Assembly: GCA_964521715.1 (NCBI GenBank)
Contig: CAZFSS010000036.1
Span: 1 to 37,195, forward strand
Source: DAOVRD01 sp964521715
Lineage (GTDB): Bacteria > Planctomycetota > Brocadiia > SM23-32
Length of the DNA stretch: 37,195 nucleotides
Direction: 5' to 3'
Each line of letters opens with the position of its first letter. Positions within the stretch are counted from its first letter, which is position 1. The position numbers were made by a program, and so were the translations under genes. The notes beneath the pieces were generated by a model, which saw only the letters and a program-made list of their open reading frames with translations, did no database searches and was not told where the DNA came from. Positions 8,239 through 16,408 of this stretch are shown here, one piece after another.

Positions 8239-8331
8239 GATAGCGGCCTGGGCCGTTCGCGGCGCCACGCCGTTCTTGCTGAAGTGAGTGCCGAGGGCCT
8301 GCACGACCGCGTTCAGGTCCGGCGTCCAACA
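8229..8331 (-). pseudogene. Second tyrosine-recombinase fragment (RHTFGTHLSK... type)
   Basis: The minus strand encodes LNAVVQALGTHFSKNGVAPR followed by TAQAA. This matches the HxxR region of a phage integrase class that usually reads LRHTFGTHLSKxGVAPRTAQAAMRHS. The catalytic HxLR is mutated. After QAA the frame enters the palindromic repeat and stops. This class differs from the adjacent intact integrase (whose equivalent is LRHTFASHLAMRGVSIYKV) but resembles integrases that accompany planctomycete prophages, as does the fragment at 860-1005. Confidence 0.5.
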
Positions 8332-8333
8332 CC

Positions 8334-9341
8334 TCACAGCACGTTGATCTCGTCGTCCTGGGGGGCCAGGTGGGCGTAGATCATGGTGGTGTTGACGCTC
8401 CTGTGTCCCAGCCACTGGGAGACCTTGTAGATGCTCACCCCCCTCATCGCAAGGTGGCTAGCGAACGTATGGCGAAGCGTGTGAAGGGTGAAATCCGGCA
8501 ATCCGCTCGGCTGGGCGACCACACGCTTGAACTCGCGCGTCAACTCAGTGTCGGCAAACTGGTTCCCCTTGCGATTGAGAAAGCAGTAGCCTGTCCCCTT
8601 CCGCAACGGCAGGAGCACCTCCTTCAGTTCGCTGTTTAGCGGCACGGTCCGGGATTCCCGATTCTTGAGCGTGAATCCTTCCTTGTTGACGAGGGTGATA
8701 ACGTCCCGACCGAAATGGACCTCCGGCCATGCGATGAATCGGAGTTCGCTGTTCCGGAAGCCCGCGTAGTAGGCCGTGGCCACGAGCGGCCAAAGGTAAG
8801 TCTTCTGCGCCACCTCCTTCACCTTCTCCCATTCGTCAAAGGACAGGTAACGCGGCGGGTTCTTCGCTGCCTTCACTTTGGGCACGTTCCTCACCACATT
8901 GCGTCGCACGTATCCCTGGCGCACCGCATAGGAGAGGAAGCCGGAAGCGGCATACATGCAATGCCGAACGGTCCGGGGGCTGAGCCACTCAAGGAGGCGT
9001 TGCTGGTAGGCTTGCGCATGCGCTTCCGTGATCTCGGATACCTTCGTCAGGCCCTTGCTCTGCAGATAGGACACGAACCGGGGGACCCGGCATAGGTCAT
9101 GACGCTCGTATGTAGTTGGTTTCTTCGTGGCCTTCGAGTAGGATAGGTACTCGTCCTGAAGGCTGTCCAGATCAGCATCGCGCTCTTGGCCCAGTTCCTT
9201 CCTGGAGAGGCTGTACTCGAACTCCTTCAGATAGGCGTCCGCTACTGCCTTGCTCTTGGTCTTGAGGGAACGGCCGCGTTTCTTACCATTCTGCGTCCAG
9301 TAGATGTGCCAGGTGTCACCACGCTTATGAAGAAATGCCAT
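8334..9341 (-). CDS. Tyrosine site-specific integrase
   Basis: A 335-residue tyrosine recombinase that would catalyse integration or excision of an element. The order is: an N-terminal arm-binding strand domain (TWHIYWTQNGKKRGRSLKTK), a SAM-like core-binding domain (about 70-165), then the catalytic domain. The catalytic domain carries Arg in YAGFRNSELRFI, HTLRHTFASH (HxxR), LGHRS and nucleophile Tyr in TTMIYAHLAP. All five catalytic positions are present, so it looks functional. I prefer the ATG at 9341 because GGGAGG lies 10 bases upstream; that motif itself encodes the alternative start at 9359. It is divergent from tRNA-Ser, 150 bases away. Its last 51 bases recur at 5117-5167. Confidence 0.93.
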   Translation of the reverse strand: MAFLHKRGDTWHIYWTQNGKKRGRSLKTKSKAVADAYLKEFEYSLSRKELGQERDADLDSLQDEYLSYSKATKKPTTYERHDLCRVPRFVSYLQSKGLTKVSEITEAHAQAYQQRLLEWLSPRTVRHCMYAASGFLSYAVRQGYVRRNVVRNVPKVKAAKNPPRYLSFDEWEKVKEVAQKTYLWPLVATAYYAGFRNSELRFIAWPEVHFGRDVITLVNKEGFTLKNRESRTVPLNSELKEVLLPLRKGTGYCFLNRKGNQFADTELTREFKRVVAQPSGLPDFTLHTLRHTFASHLAMRGVSIYKVSQWLGHRSVNTTMIYAHLAPQDDEINVL

Positions 9342-9489
9342 ACCACTGATACCTCCCATAGAGACTGGCTCGCCGTTACCGAAGCTTCCTGGGAGCCATT
9401 ATGCTGCGGTAACAAATCGGTAACAAGCGAAATGGAGCGCTGCATCCGTTCTGGCGTAAGTTGCTGCTGTAAAAGAGATTCCGACACGC

Positions 9490-9584
<95 letters not shown>

Positions 9585-9688
9585 TGGTTTCCTTCTCGTG
9601 CTCCTGGTCTTACTCCCGCCGTTCCGGCGAAGCTCGCCCACGCCGGGTTGGTGGAGGGACAGTGCCCCCACCGGTGCGTCAACCCCCT

Positions 9689-9706
9689 TCGCCGACGCCT
9701 CGGCGA
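9689..9706. other. GC-rich hairpin between tRNA-Ser and the next gene
   Basis: TCGCCGA / TCGGCGA form a 7-bp stem around a 4-base loop. There is no following T run, so termination after the tRNA is only a possibility. The remaining gap 9582-9826 shows no gene or clear promoter. Confidence 0.3.
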
Positions 9707-9826
9707 GCCATCCTGTCGAGCACAGCCCACGGCCGTCGCTGTGAAAAAGGCAGATGGGTTGTGCGATACTGACCGTCCGTTTGCGCGAAGCGACTGGTCA
9801 GAGCAACGCAGGAAGGGACCACGAGC

Positions 9827-12322
9827 ATGTATGACGCAGTGTGGATCGGTGCGGCTGGCGTTCTCGCGCTCACGGCGCTGCACAGCACGGGCCAGAACCG
9901 CCCTGCCCGCCCGAAGGCCCTGTCGCCGTGGACCTCGAATGCCGATCCGACCGACGCCGCAAAGCAGCACGTGGAGCAGGTGACCGCCGGTCGCCATGAG
10001 TACGCCGTCACGCAAGGCGGCACGATGGACGGCACGAACTGCCGGTCGCCCGTCGGCGTCTACGAAGCCTGGGAGCAGACCTGGGAATCCAACCGCGCGG
10101 TGCGGATGGAGAACGTCGGCGAAACGGACGCGGTCAATCCCTGGCTGTCCAACGGGCGCAATGACTTCCGCACTATCGAGGAGATCGTGGCGGCCGCCGT
10201 CGAGCCCGGCATGACCGACCGCGAGAAGGCCATCGCGCTCTGGTACCAGGAGACGCAGTACCGCTACCACTGGACCTGCGGCGATAATGAGGTGAAGACT
10301 CCCGTCAAGGTCTTCAACATCTACGGCCACAACACGTGCGGCGACGATTCCAACTGCATGGCCGGCCTCTGGAAGACGGCCGGCCTGCGCGTGCGCCCGG
10401 CCAGGATCATGCGGCACTGCGTGACTCAGGTCTTCTACGACGGCGCGTGGCACCTGATGGACGGGGACATGCACTCCATCTACTTGCTGCGCGATAACGC
10501 GACGATCGCCGACGAGCAGTCCGTCGTGCGCGACCATGACCTGATCAAGCGTACCCACTGCCACGGGATCCGTCACCCCGACAGCCGATCGACCGACGAG
10601 TGGGAGGCGGCGCTCTACATATACGACGGCGACGCGGGCGGCGACCGCGACGCCATCGGCAGTCACCGCATGGACATAATCCTGCGCCCGGGCGAGGCGC
10701 TCGTCTGGCGCTGGGGCCACCTGGACCCCGTGAAGTACCACGGCGAGAGCGAACCCAAGTTCCCGGACACCGTTGCCAACGGGCTGTGGGAGTACCGGCA
10801 GGACTTTGCGAAGGACACGTGGAGGAACGGCACGGACACCGTGGAAGCCGTCCGGAGCACGGCCACGGGGCTGGCTGCGGAGGCCGGACGGACGGGCCTC
10901 ATCGTATGGACCATGCGCAGCCCGTACGCCTTCGTCGGCGGCGGGCTTGACGTCCGGGGCGCGGGCGCCAGGTTCGCACTCTCCTGGGACGGCGAAGAGT
11001 GGCACGAAGTCAGCGAGAGCATGGACGAGCAGTTCGCGCCCGACGGCCCGGCGCGCTACGAGTACCGGCTCAGGTGCGAACTGCCCGAGGACGCGCGGCT
11101 GGAGGGCCTCGGCATCGTCAACGACCTCCAGATGGCCCCGCTCGCGCTGCCGGCGATGGCGGTCGGCGAGAACAGGTTCGTCTACACGGACGAGTCGCCC
11201 CAGGGCCGGAGCGTGCGGATCACTCACGAGTGGATCGAGCGCTCCGCGTCAGCGCCGCCGGGAGCGCCGGCTTCGCCGGTATTCCCTCAGGACGGCGGCG
11301 AGACGAACGGCACGGACATCGCCTTCGAATGGACGCCCCCCTCCGACTCAGACGGCGACACAATTGCAGACTACCACTTCGAGCTGTCCGAGCGCAGAGA
11401 CATGAAGTGGCCGCTCTCGCCCAACTTCAGGAGGCTCATCTCAAAGACGGCCGACCACGCCAGCGCGCGGTACACCTTGCCGTACGTCGGCCTGCTGGCG
11501 CCGGATAGGACGTACTACTGGCGCGTCCGGGCCAGGAACGCCAAAGGCGTGTGGGGTCCGTGGAGCAGGACCTGGAGCTTCACGCCACGCGCGCCGGCGC
11601 CGCCCGTCGAGGTGACGCTGAACTTCAGCCGCGACCGGGGCGTTGGCGTCCTTCGCTGGAAGGCGAACCCGGAGGGACGCCGGCCCGCCGTGTACCGCGT
11701 CTATGGGAGCGACGAGAAGGGCTTCTCCGCCAGCGACGTGCCTTACGAGGCCAACGTCGGCAACCAGGACGAAAAACTGCCCAATCCGTTCCCCGCCAAC
11801 TTCATCGTCGAGACGGCAGCCACGGAGCTGGCCGTCGCGGGCGCCGGCGTGGACCTGCCGGGAGCCAACAAAGCCTATTATCGCGTCGTCGCCGTGGACA
11901 AGCACGGCAAGCGAAGCGGGCCTTCGGACTACGCGGCCGCTCCAAGGCCCGTCATCTACAGCCAGCCCGTAGTGACGGCGAAGGCGGGCGAGCGCAACGA
12001 GTACCCGCTCGCCGCCATCCGCTCTCTGGGCGACCTGCGGGCGCGGGGAGGCCTGGCCATGAACTTCTGGGACGTTGAGCAGGCCCGCTTCTCGATCGAG
12101 CGCGGCCCGCAGTGGCTCAGCATCGACGAGACGAGCGGGCTCCTTTCCGGCGTGCCGGACGCCGCCGGCCAGGTGGAAGTGATCGTCACCGCCGTGATCG
12201 ACCGGGAAGTCCGCGAGCTGGACGAGCGGCGCCTCAGTTGGGGACGGGAGCACGTCCTGGGCGTGAGGACGGAGAGGGTCGGGACGGCAACTCAGCGGTT
12301 CGTCATCGACGTCACGGAGTGA
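9827..12322 (+). CDS. Secreted transglutaminase-like protein with Fn3 and Ig-like modules
   Basis: An 831-residue protein. A hydrophobic N-terminus (WIGAAGVLALTALHSTG) suggests export. Residues about 115-225 carry a transglutaminase/cysteine-protease core: C171 in GHNTCGDDSNCMAGLW, H209 in DGAWHLMDGD and D212/D214. These are the spacing and context of the Cys-His-Asp triad of bacterial transglutaminase-like enzymes. A middle beta-rich region (about 290-465) follows. Then come Fn3-like modules (PASPVFPQDGGETNGTDIAF; TYYWRVRARNAKGVWGPWS; YYRVVAVDKHGKRSGPS) and a putative Ig He-PIG module near the C-terminus (PQWLSIDETSGLLSGVPDAA). The start has AGGAAGG about 10 bases upstream. A role in peptide or sugar-linked ester cleavage outside the cell is inference. 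It appears to be a single-gene unit. Confidence 0.8.
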   Translation: MYDAVWIGAAGVLALTALHSTGQNRPARPKALSPWTSNADPTDAAKQHVEQVTAGRHEYAVTQGGTMDGTNCRSPVGVYEAWEQTWESNRAVRMENVGETDAVNPWLSNGRNDFRTIEEIVAAAVEPGMTDREKAIALWYQETQYRYHWTCGDNEVKTPVKVFNIYGHNTCGDDSNCMAGLWKTAGLRVRPARIMRHCVTQVFYDGAWHLMDGDMHSIYLLRDNATIADEQSVVRDHDLIKRTHCHGIRHPDSRSTDEWEAALYIYDGDAGGDRDAIGSHRMDIILRPGEALVWRWGHLDPVKYHGESEPKFPDTVANGLWEYRQDFAKDTWRNGTDTVEAVRSTATGLAAEAGRTGLIVWTMRSPYAFVGGGLDVRGAGARFALSWDGEEWHEVSESMDEQFAPDGPARYEYRLRCELPEDARLEGLGIVNDLQMAPLALPAMAVGENRFVYTDESPQGRSVRITHEWIERSASAPPGAPASPVFPQDGGETNGTDIAFEWTPPSDSDGDTIADYHFELSERRDMKWPLSPNFRRLISKTADHASARYTLPYVGLLAPDRTYYWRVRARNAKGVWGPWSRTWSFTPRAPAPPVEVTLNFSRDRGVGVLRWKANPEGRRPAVYRVYGSDEKGFSASDVPYEANVGNQDEKLPNPFPANFIVETAATELAVAGAGVDLPGANKAYYRVVAVDKHGKRSGPSDYAAAPRPVIYSQPVVTAKAGERNEYPLAAIRSLGDLRARGGLAMNFWDVEQARFSIERGPQWLSIDETSGLLSGVPDAAGQVEVIVTAVIDREVRELDERRLSWGREHVLGVRTERVGTATQRFVIDVTE

Positions 12323-12346
12323 GCCGGCACCGCTCCGCGAGGGGCT

Positions 12347-13279
12347 CTAATACTTCCCCAACTCGCGGGCCGTCTCCCATAGGGCGTCCATGTTCTCCTG
12401 CGGAATGCCGGGGATGCTCTGGTCCGGGGCGCAGACGTAGCCGCCGCCTGGCTTGAGAATCCCCATGACGCGGGCGACCTCGGCGCGGACGTCCGCGGGC
12501 GTGCCCCTGGCCAGAACGGCGGTGTCTATCCCACCGTCCAGGGCCATGCGCCCTACCGTGTCCGCCTTCAGCTTCGCCAGGTTGTTCGCCCGCGCCTGGA
12601 TGGGGTTAAGGACCGTGATCCCGATTCCGGCCAGGTCACCGGCAATCGCATCCACACAGCCGCAACTGTGGAAGTGGACGATCTTGCCCTCACGCAGGGC
12701 GTTCCCGAAGCAGTGCACGTACTCGGGGAGCAGGAACTCGCGGAACATCCGGGGCGAGACCATCAGCGCCCGCTGCGAACCCAGGTCTTCGGAGCATCCG
12801 ACCGCGTCCACGCCGAGCTCCAGATAGCGGTCGAACGCCCTGCGCGCGTAGTCGGCGATGCCGTGCAGGAACTCGTGGGCCTCGGCGGGATGCGTGAGCA
12901 GAGCGGTCAGGAAGTTGTCCATCCCCATGACGGCCCATGCCCGCTCGAAGAGCAGATACGTCAACTGGCCGCTCACGAGCTGTCGTCCGCGGTCGACGGC
13001 GGCGAGGCCGTCCGCTGCTGCCTCGGTCAGGACGAGGTCAGACGGGTCGGGAAAAACGTAGTCTTCGAGGCGGTCCAGGCTGGGCAGCGGATTGCGCTTC
13101 GGGAACGGCACGGTTCCCTCGATGCCGACCTCCCAGCCGACGCCCCATGCATCGGTCCAATCCTCACATCGGAAGTTGCCCTCGAGTTGCAGCCCGAACC
13201 AGACCGGCTCGCAGCCCCGGGGCACGTACTCCGGCCGGCCGAAGCGGATGGCCTCCAGGTAGTTCTCTCGCGCATTCAT
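12347..13279 (-). CDS. Uroporphyrinogen decarboxylase-fold protein (second paralogue)
   Basis: A 310-residue URO-D superfamily protein. It starts MNARENYLEAIRFGRPEYVP, the usual opening of the methyltransferase-like branch. It carries DAVGCSEDLGSQRALMVSP and then VHFHSCGCVD at residues 201-210, with H204, C206 and C208 as probable zinc ligands. It ends in GGGYVCAPDQSIPGIPQENM, typical of the last strands. It shares only the fold with the 3673-4755 protein, so it is not a recent duplicate. Such paralogues in anaerobes are thought to move methyl groups to or from corrinoid proteins, but no corrinoid protein is adjacent. The start has a weak ribosome binding site. It converges with the transglutaminase-like gene, 24 bases apart. 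Confidence 0.82.
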   Translation of the reverse strand: MNARENYLEAIRFGRPEYVPRGCEPVWFGLQLEGNFRCEDWTDAWGVGWEVGIEGTVPFPKRNPLPSLDRLEDYVFPDPSDLVLTEAAADGLAAVDRGRQLVSGQLTYLLFERAWAVMGMDNFLTALLTHPAEAHEFLHGIADYARRAFDRYLELGVDAVGCSEDLGSQRALMVSPRMFREFLLPEYVHCFGNALREGKIVHFHSCGCVDAIAGDLAGIGITVLNPIQARANNLAKLKADTVGRMALDGGIDTAVLARGTPADVRAEVARVMGILKPGGGYVCAPDQSIPGIPQENMDALWETARELGKY

Positions 13280-13423
13280 GGGCGGGGCCCGGGGTGCGGA
13301 CAGTCACGATGCCGACGCGCTCTGGCGCACCCGAACTCCGACGCACGGTCCAAACAGAACGACCCGCCGCCGTTCAGCATCCCGGCGGGCTATCTGCTTG
13401 ACTCCGTGCAAGCGTCAGCCCGC

Positions 13424-13633
13424 TCAGATCTCGACAGGCTCGCACAGGTTGGAGGCCTTGGCTGCCGCTCTGCCGCAGATGTGGCAGACGTAGTTGGCGC
13501 CCTTCGACAACCGGGCCACCTCGGCCATCCTGCGCTTTGCCACAAGCTCGCACATGTGGTCGCCATGTCCCTTGTGCTGCTCGAACAGCTTGTGCTCCTT
13601 CACAACCATCTTCTTGCTTTCCTTCTCGGCCAT
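13424..13633 (-). CDS. Small cysteine-motif (CHIC) protein
   Basis: A 69-residue protein starting at the ATG at 13633, behind a good GGAGG. The upstream extension of the frame is not credible. It is Lys- and His-rich (EHKLFEQHKGHGDHMCELVA) and ends with NYVCHICGRAAAKASNLCEP. The CxxC plus a third Cys, together with HMC, could bind zinc or iron. Similar small proteins occur in anaerobic bacteria with unknown function. It is divergent from the Rrf2 operon, 213 bases away, and may share control with it, though I see no promoter that proves it. Confidence 0.7.
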   Translation of the reverse strand: MAEKESKKMVVKEHKLFEQHKGHGDHMCELVAKRRMAEVARLSKGANYVCHICGRAAAKASNLCEPVEI

Positions 13634-13777
13634 CCTGGACCTCCCCCCTGAAGGATCTCTCCCACGCACCTGAAGCTGCCACACCGGAAGCCATTCTACA
13701 GCCCTGCCCTCCGACCGTCAATGACCCGGGCTGGCGGCCGCTTTGTTCGGAATCCGAAAGCGCTTCGCCGGACGCCA

Positions 13778-13806
13778 TTGACAGGGGCGACCGGGCAGGA
13801 TAAAAT
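13778..13806 (+). promoter_or_regulatory. Near-consensus sigma70 promoter with putative Rrf2 box, sulfur/Fe-S operon
   Basis: TTGACA (13778-13783) and TAAAAT (13801-13806) are separated by exactly 17 bases. Immediately downstream, ATAGACTAAAAAGGT resembles the left half (GACTAAA) of IscR-type binding sites. It overlaps the expected transcription start, where a repressor would block RNA polymerase. Autoregulation by the first gene's product is inferred from this position. Confidence 0.75.
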
Positions 13807-13846
13807 AGACTAAAAAGGTGTCGCTTGTCCTATTACGGTGAGGCCA

Positions 13847-14290
13847 ATGAAGCTCTCAACACGCTTTCGCTATGGCTGTCGAGCAATGGTAGGCCTGGCC
13901 GAGCGCCACGAGGACGGCCCGGTCCCGCTCGAAGCGCTCGCTCACGAGCAGCAGATCCCGGAGCGTTACCTCGCCAAGATCATCCAGGACCTCAGGCGCA
14001 GCGGGCTGATACGAAGCGTGCGGGGCGCGCACGGAGGTTACGTGCTGAGCCGGCCCCCGTCGAAGGTCAGCCTGCTGGACATCTGGGAGGGCCTGGAGGG
14101 GTCTCTCTGCCCGGTCGACTGCCTGGACAGCACGGCCGTATGCGCCAGGCGGGCCGAATGTCCCACGCGCGGCGTCTGGGAGAAGCTGCGCGAAGCCATA
14201 GCGGAAGTGCTGAGGTCGGAGAATCTGGGCCGTCTTGCGCGCCGCCACGAAGCCAGACTCGGCAGGCGCAGCCCAGCAGAGGGGCTCTGA
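13847..14290 (+). CDS. iscR: Rrf2/IscR-family transcriptional regulator
   Basis: A 147-residue winged-helix regulator. The N-terminus MKLSTRFRYGCRAMVGLAER is the Rrf2 start, followed by LAHEQQIPERYLAKIIQDLR (helix-turn-helix) and the wing VRGAHGGYVLSRPP (residues 58-71). The Fe-S segment contains C88, C92, C99 and C105 in GSLCPVDCLDSTAVCARRAEC, matching the three-Cys cluster-binding loop of IscR-type members. It should therefore sense Fe-S status and repress its operon when loaded. I chose ATG 13847, 4 bases after GTGAGG; a GTG three codons earlier would be part of that ribosome binding site. It is the first of seven co-directional genes. The symbol is given by analogy; NsrR- or CymR-like sensing cannot be excluded. 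Confidence 0.85.
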   Translation: MKLSTRFRYGCRAMVGLAERHEDGPVPLEALAHEQQIPERYLAKIIQDLRRSGLIRSVRGAHGGYVLSRPPSKVSLLDIWEGLEGSLCPVDCLDSTAVCARRAECPTRGVWEKLREAIAEVLRSENLGRLARRHEARLGRRSPAEGL

Positions 14291-14321
14291 GTGACCGTGT
14301 CCAGTAGGGAGAGAGTGCAGC

Positions 14322-15164
14322 ATGTTGACCGACAAGGGCTTTGCGCCAGTTGGCGAGAAGGAGATAACGAGGGCGATCGTCTCGCGGTTCGCCGAGGAGT
14401 TCAACGACTACGTGGAGAGCCACTGCCTTGTGATCGGCGCCGGCCCGGCCGGCCTGATGGTCGCAAGGGAGGTCGCCTCGAACGGATTCAAGACGCTCGT
14501 CATCGAGAGGAACAACTACCTGGGAGGTGGGTTCTGGCTTGGCGGCTATCTGATGAACAAGGTGACGGTGCGGGCGCCCGCACAGGCGGAGCTGGACGCG
14601 CTGGGCGTGCCCTACGAAGAGGCCCAGAAAGGCCTGTACGTGGCCGACGGACCGCACGCCTGCTCCAAGCTCATCGCGTCCGCCTGCGACGCCGGGGTCA
14701 AGTTCGCCAACATGACGTCCTTCGAGGACGTAGTCCTGTGCCAGGACGGTTCGGTGGGCGGGGCCGTGGTGAACTGGTCCCCCGTCGCCGCCCTGCCCCG
14801 GCAGATCACCTGTGTCGATCCCGTCGCGCTCGAGGCGCGGATCGTCGTTGACGCGACCGGACACGAGGCATGCGTCGTCAGCAAACTCCAGGAGCACGGC
14901 ATCCTGAACAAGCCGGGCACCGGTCCCATGAACGTCCGGCGGTCCGAGGACCTCGTGGTCGCCCACACGGGGCTGATACACCCGGGGCTCCTTGTGACGG
15001 GCATGGCCGTCAGCGCCGCCTACGGCCTGCCGCGGATGGGGCCGACGTTCGGCGCGATGCTGCTGTCCGGAAGGAAGGCCGGAGAGATCGCCGTCGGCAT
15101 CCTGGCCTCTGAAGCGCGCGTCGCCGCCGAGCCCGCTGCCGCACAGGCCGTTGTGTCCGGCTGA
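14322..15164 (+). CDS. thi4: Thi4-family thiazole synthase (Cys-type)
   Basis: A 280-residue FAD/NAD-fold protein of the Thi4 family, which makes the ADP-thiazole precursor of thiamin from NAD and glycine. Visible are the dinucleotide motif VIGAGPAGLMVARE (37-50), IERNNYLGGGFWLGG, the acidic/His DATGHEA (177-183) and the C-terminal LVTGMAVSAAYGLPRMGPTFGAM. At the sulfur-donor position the sequence reads ITCVDPVALEA with C164. This aligns with the self-sacrificing Cys of yeast and plant enzymes (SCMDPN); archaeal catalytic enzymes have His there. So sulfur may come from its own Cys or from a relay. It lies 31 bases after rrf2 and upstream of nifS, the presumed sulfur source. Length matches prokaryotic Thi4. 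Confidence 0.88.
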   Translation: MLTDKGFAPVGEKEITRAIVSRFAEEFNDYVESHCLVIGAGPAGLMVAREVASNGFKTLVIERNNYLGGGFWLGGYLMNKVTVRAPAQAELDALGVPYEEAQKGLYVADGPHACSKLIASACDAGVKFANMTSFEDVVLCQDGSVGGAVVNWSPVAALPRQITCVDPVALEARIVVDATGHEACVVSKLQEHGILNKPGTGPMNVRRSEDLVVAHTGLIHPGLLVTGMAVSAAYGLPRMGPTFGAMLLSGRKAGEIAVGILASEARVAAEPAAAQAVVSG

Positions 15165-15183
15165 ACGGGGCCAAGACGGGGAG

Positions 15184-15200
15184 CCGGGCCGCTCGCCCGG
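15184..15200 (+). other. Intercistronic hairpin between thi4 and nifS
   Basis: CCGGGC / GCCCGG form a 6-bp GC stem with a 5-base loop in the 71-base gap. There is no T run, so it is more likely an mRNA processing or stability element than a terminator. Confidence 0.3.
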
Positions 15201-15235
15201 ACGCGGCGGTTGCCGACAATGAGGGGAAAAACAAC

Positions 15236-16408
15236 ATGAAGCGAGTGTACTTCGACCACAGCGCGACGACGCCCGTTCGCAGAGAGGTCCTCGAGGCGAT
15301 GCTCCCGTACTTCAGCGAGGAGTTCGGGAACGCTTCCAGCGTCCACGGGTTCGGCCAGCGCGCCCGCAACGCCATGGAGGCGGCGCGGGACACCATCGCC
15401 TCCCTTATCGGCGCCTCGCCCGAGGAGATCATCTTCACCAGTGGAGGCACGGAAAGCGACAACCTCGCGATCAAGGGCGTGGCCGCGGCCGGGCGGCGCG
15501 GCCGCATCATCACGTCCGCCATCGAGCACCACGCCGTGCTAAACACGTGCACGCAACTGGAGGACGCCGGTTTCGGAGTAGTGAGCCTCCCCGTGGACAG
15601 GTATGGCCTGGTTGACCCCGATGACCTGCGCAAGGCCGTCCGGGACGCCGACGGGAACGTGGCCCTGGTCACGATCATGACGGCCAACAACGAGGTGGGG
15701 ACGATCGAGCCCATCAGCGAACTGGGGGCAGTGGCGGCGGAGGCCAACGTGCCCTTCCATACGGACGCCGTCCAGGCCCTGGGCAAGATACCCGTGCAGG
15801 TAGACGGGCTGGGGGTCGACCTGCTGTCCGCCTCGGCGCACAAGTTCTACGGGCCGAAGGGCGTCGGGTTCCTCTACGTCCGCCATGGCACCCGCATCAG
15901 GCCGATCCAGCACGGCGGACACCACGAGAGAAGCCTTCGCGCCGGCACCGAGAACGTGCCCGGCATCGTGGGAATGGCGCGGGCGCTGGAACTCGCCTGC
16001 GCAGAGCTGGGCCGAGAGGCGGAGCGTCTGCATGAGCTGCGCGACAGGCTCCAGCAGGGGCTGATGGACACGGTCGAGGACCACCTGCTGAACGGGCATC
16101 CCACGCTGCGGCTGCCCCACCTGCTGAACATGAGCTTCGCCAACGTGGAAGGGGAGGCGATGCTGCTCAGCCTCGACGCCGTCGGCGTGGCGGCGTCGAC
16201 CGGCTCGGCCTGCACGAGCGGCACCCTCGAACCTTCCCACGTCCTGACGGCCATGGGCATCCCTCCGGAGACAGCGCACGGCAGCCTGCGCTTCTCCCTG
16301 GGGCGCATCAACACGTCCGAGGACGTGGACTACGTGCTCGAGGAGCTCCCGCCCATCATCGAGAGGCTGCGGCAGATGTCGCCGTTCGCCAAGGAGCCGG
16401 GATCGTGA
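15236..16408 (+). CDS. nifS: Cysteine desulfurase (NifS/IscS)
   Basis: A 390-residue PLP enzyme that converts cysteine to alanine and leaves a persulfide for Fe-S clusters and thio-modification. The N-terminus VYFDHSATTPVRREVLEAM is classic. FTSGGTESDNLAIKG (68-81) binds PLP phosphate. K203 in SASAHKFYGPKGVGF forms the internal aldimine. C326 in STGSACTSGTLEPSH is the persulfide Cys in the extended loop of class I enzymes. Length and order are normal. GAGGGG lies upstream of the ATG. Its stop overlaps the nadA GTG by 4 bases. As the only sulfur-mobilising enzyme here it probably feeds NifU, MnmA, LarE and Thi4. Confidence 0.96.
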   Translation: MKRVYFDHSATTPVRREVLEAMLPYFSEEFGNASSVHGFGQRARNAMEAARDTIASLIGASPEEIIFTSGGTESDNLAIKGVAAAGRRGRIITSAIEHHAVLNTCTQLEDAGFGVVSLPVDRYGLVDPDDLRKAVRDADGNVALVTIMTANNEVGTIEPISELGAVAAEANVPFHTDAVQALGKIPVQVDGLGVDLLSASAHKFYGPKGVGFLYVRHGTRIRPIQHGGHHERSLRAGTENVPGIVGMARALELACAELGREAERLHELRDRLQQGLMDTVEDHLLNGHPTLRLPHLLNMSFANVEGEAMLLSLDAVGVAASTGSACTSGTLEPSHVLTAMGIPPETAHGSLRFSLGRINTSEDVDYVLEELPPIIERLRQMSPFAKEPGS

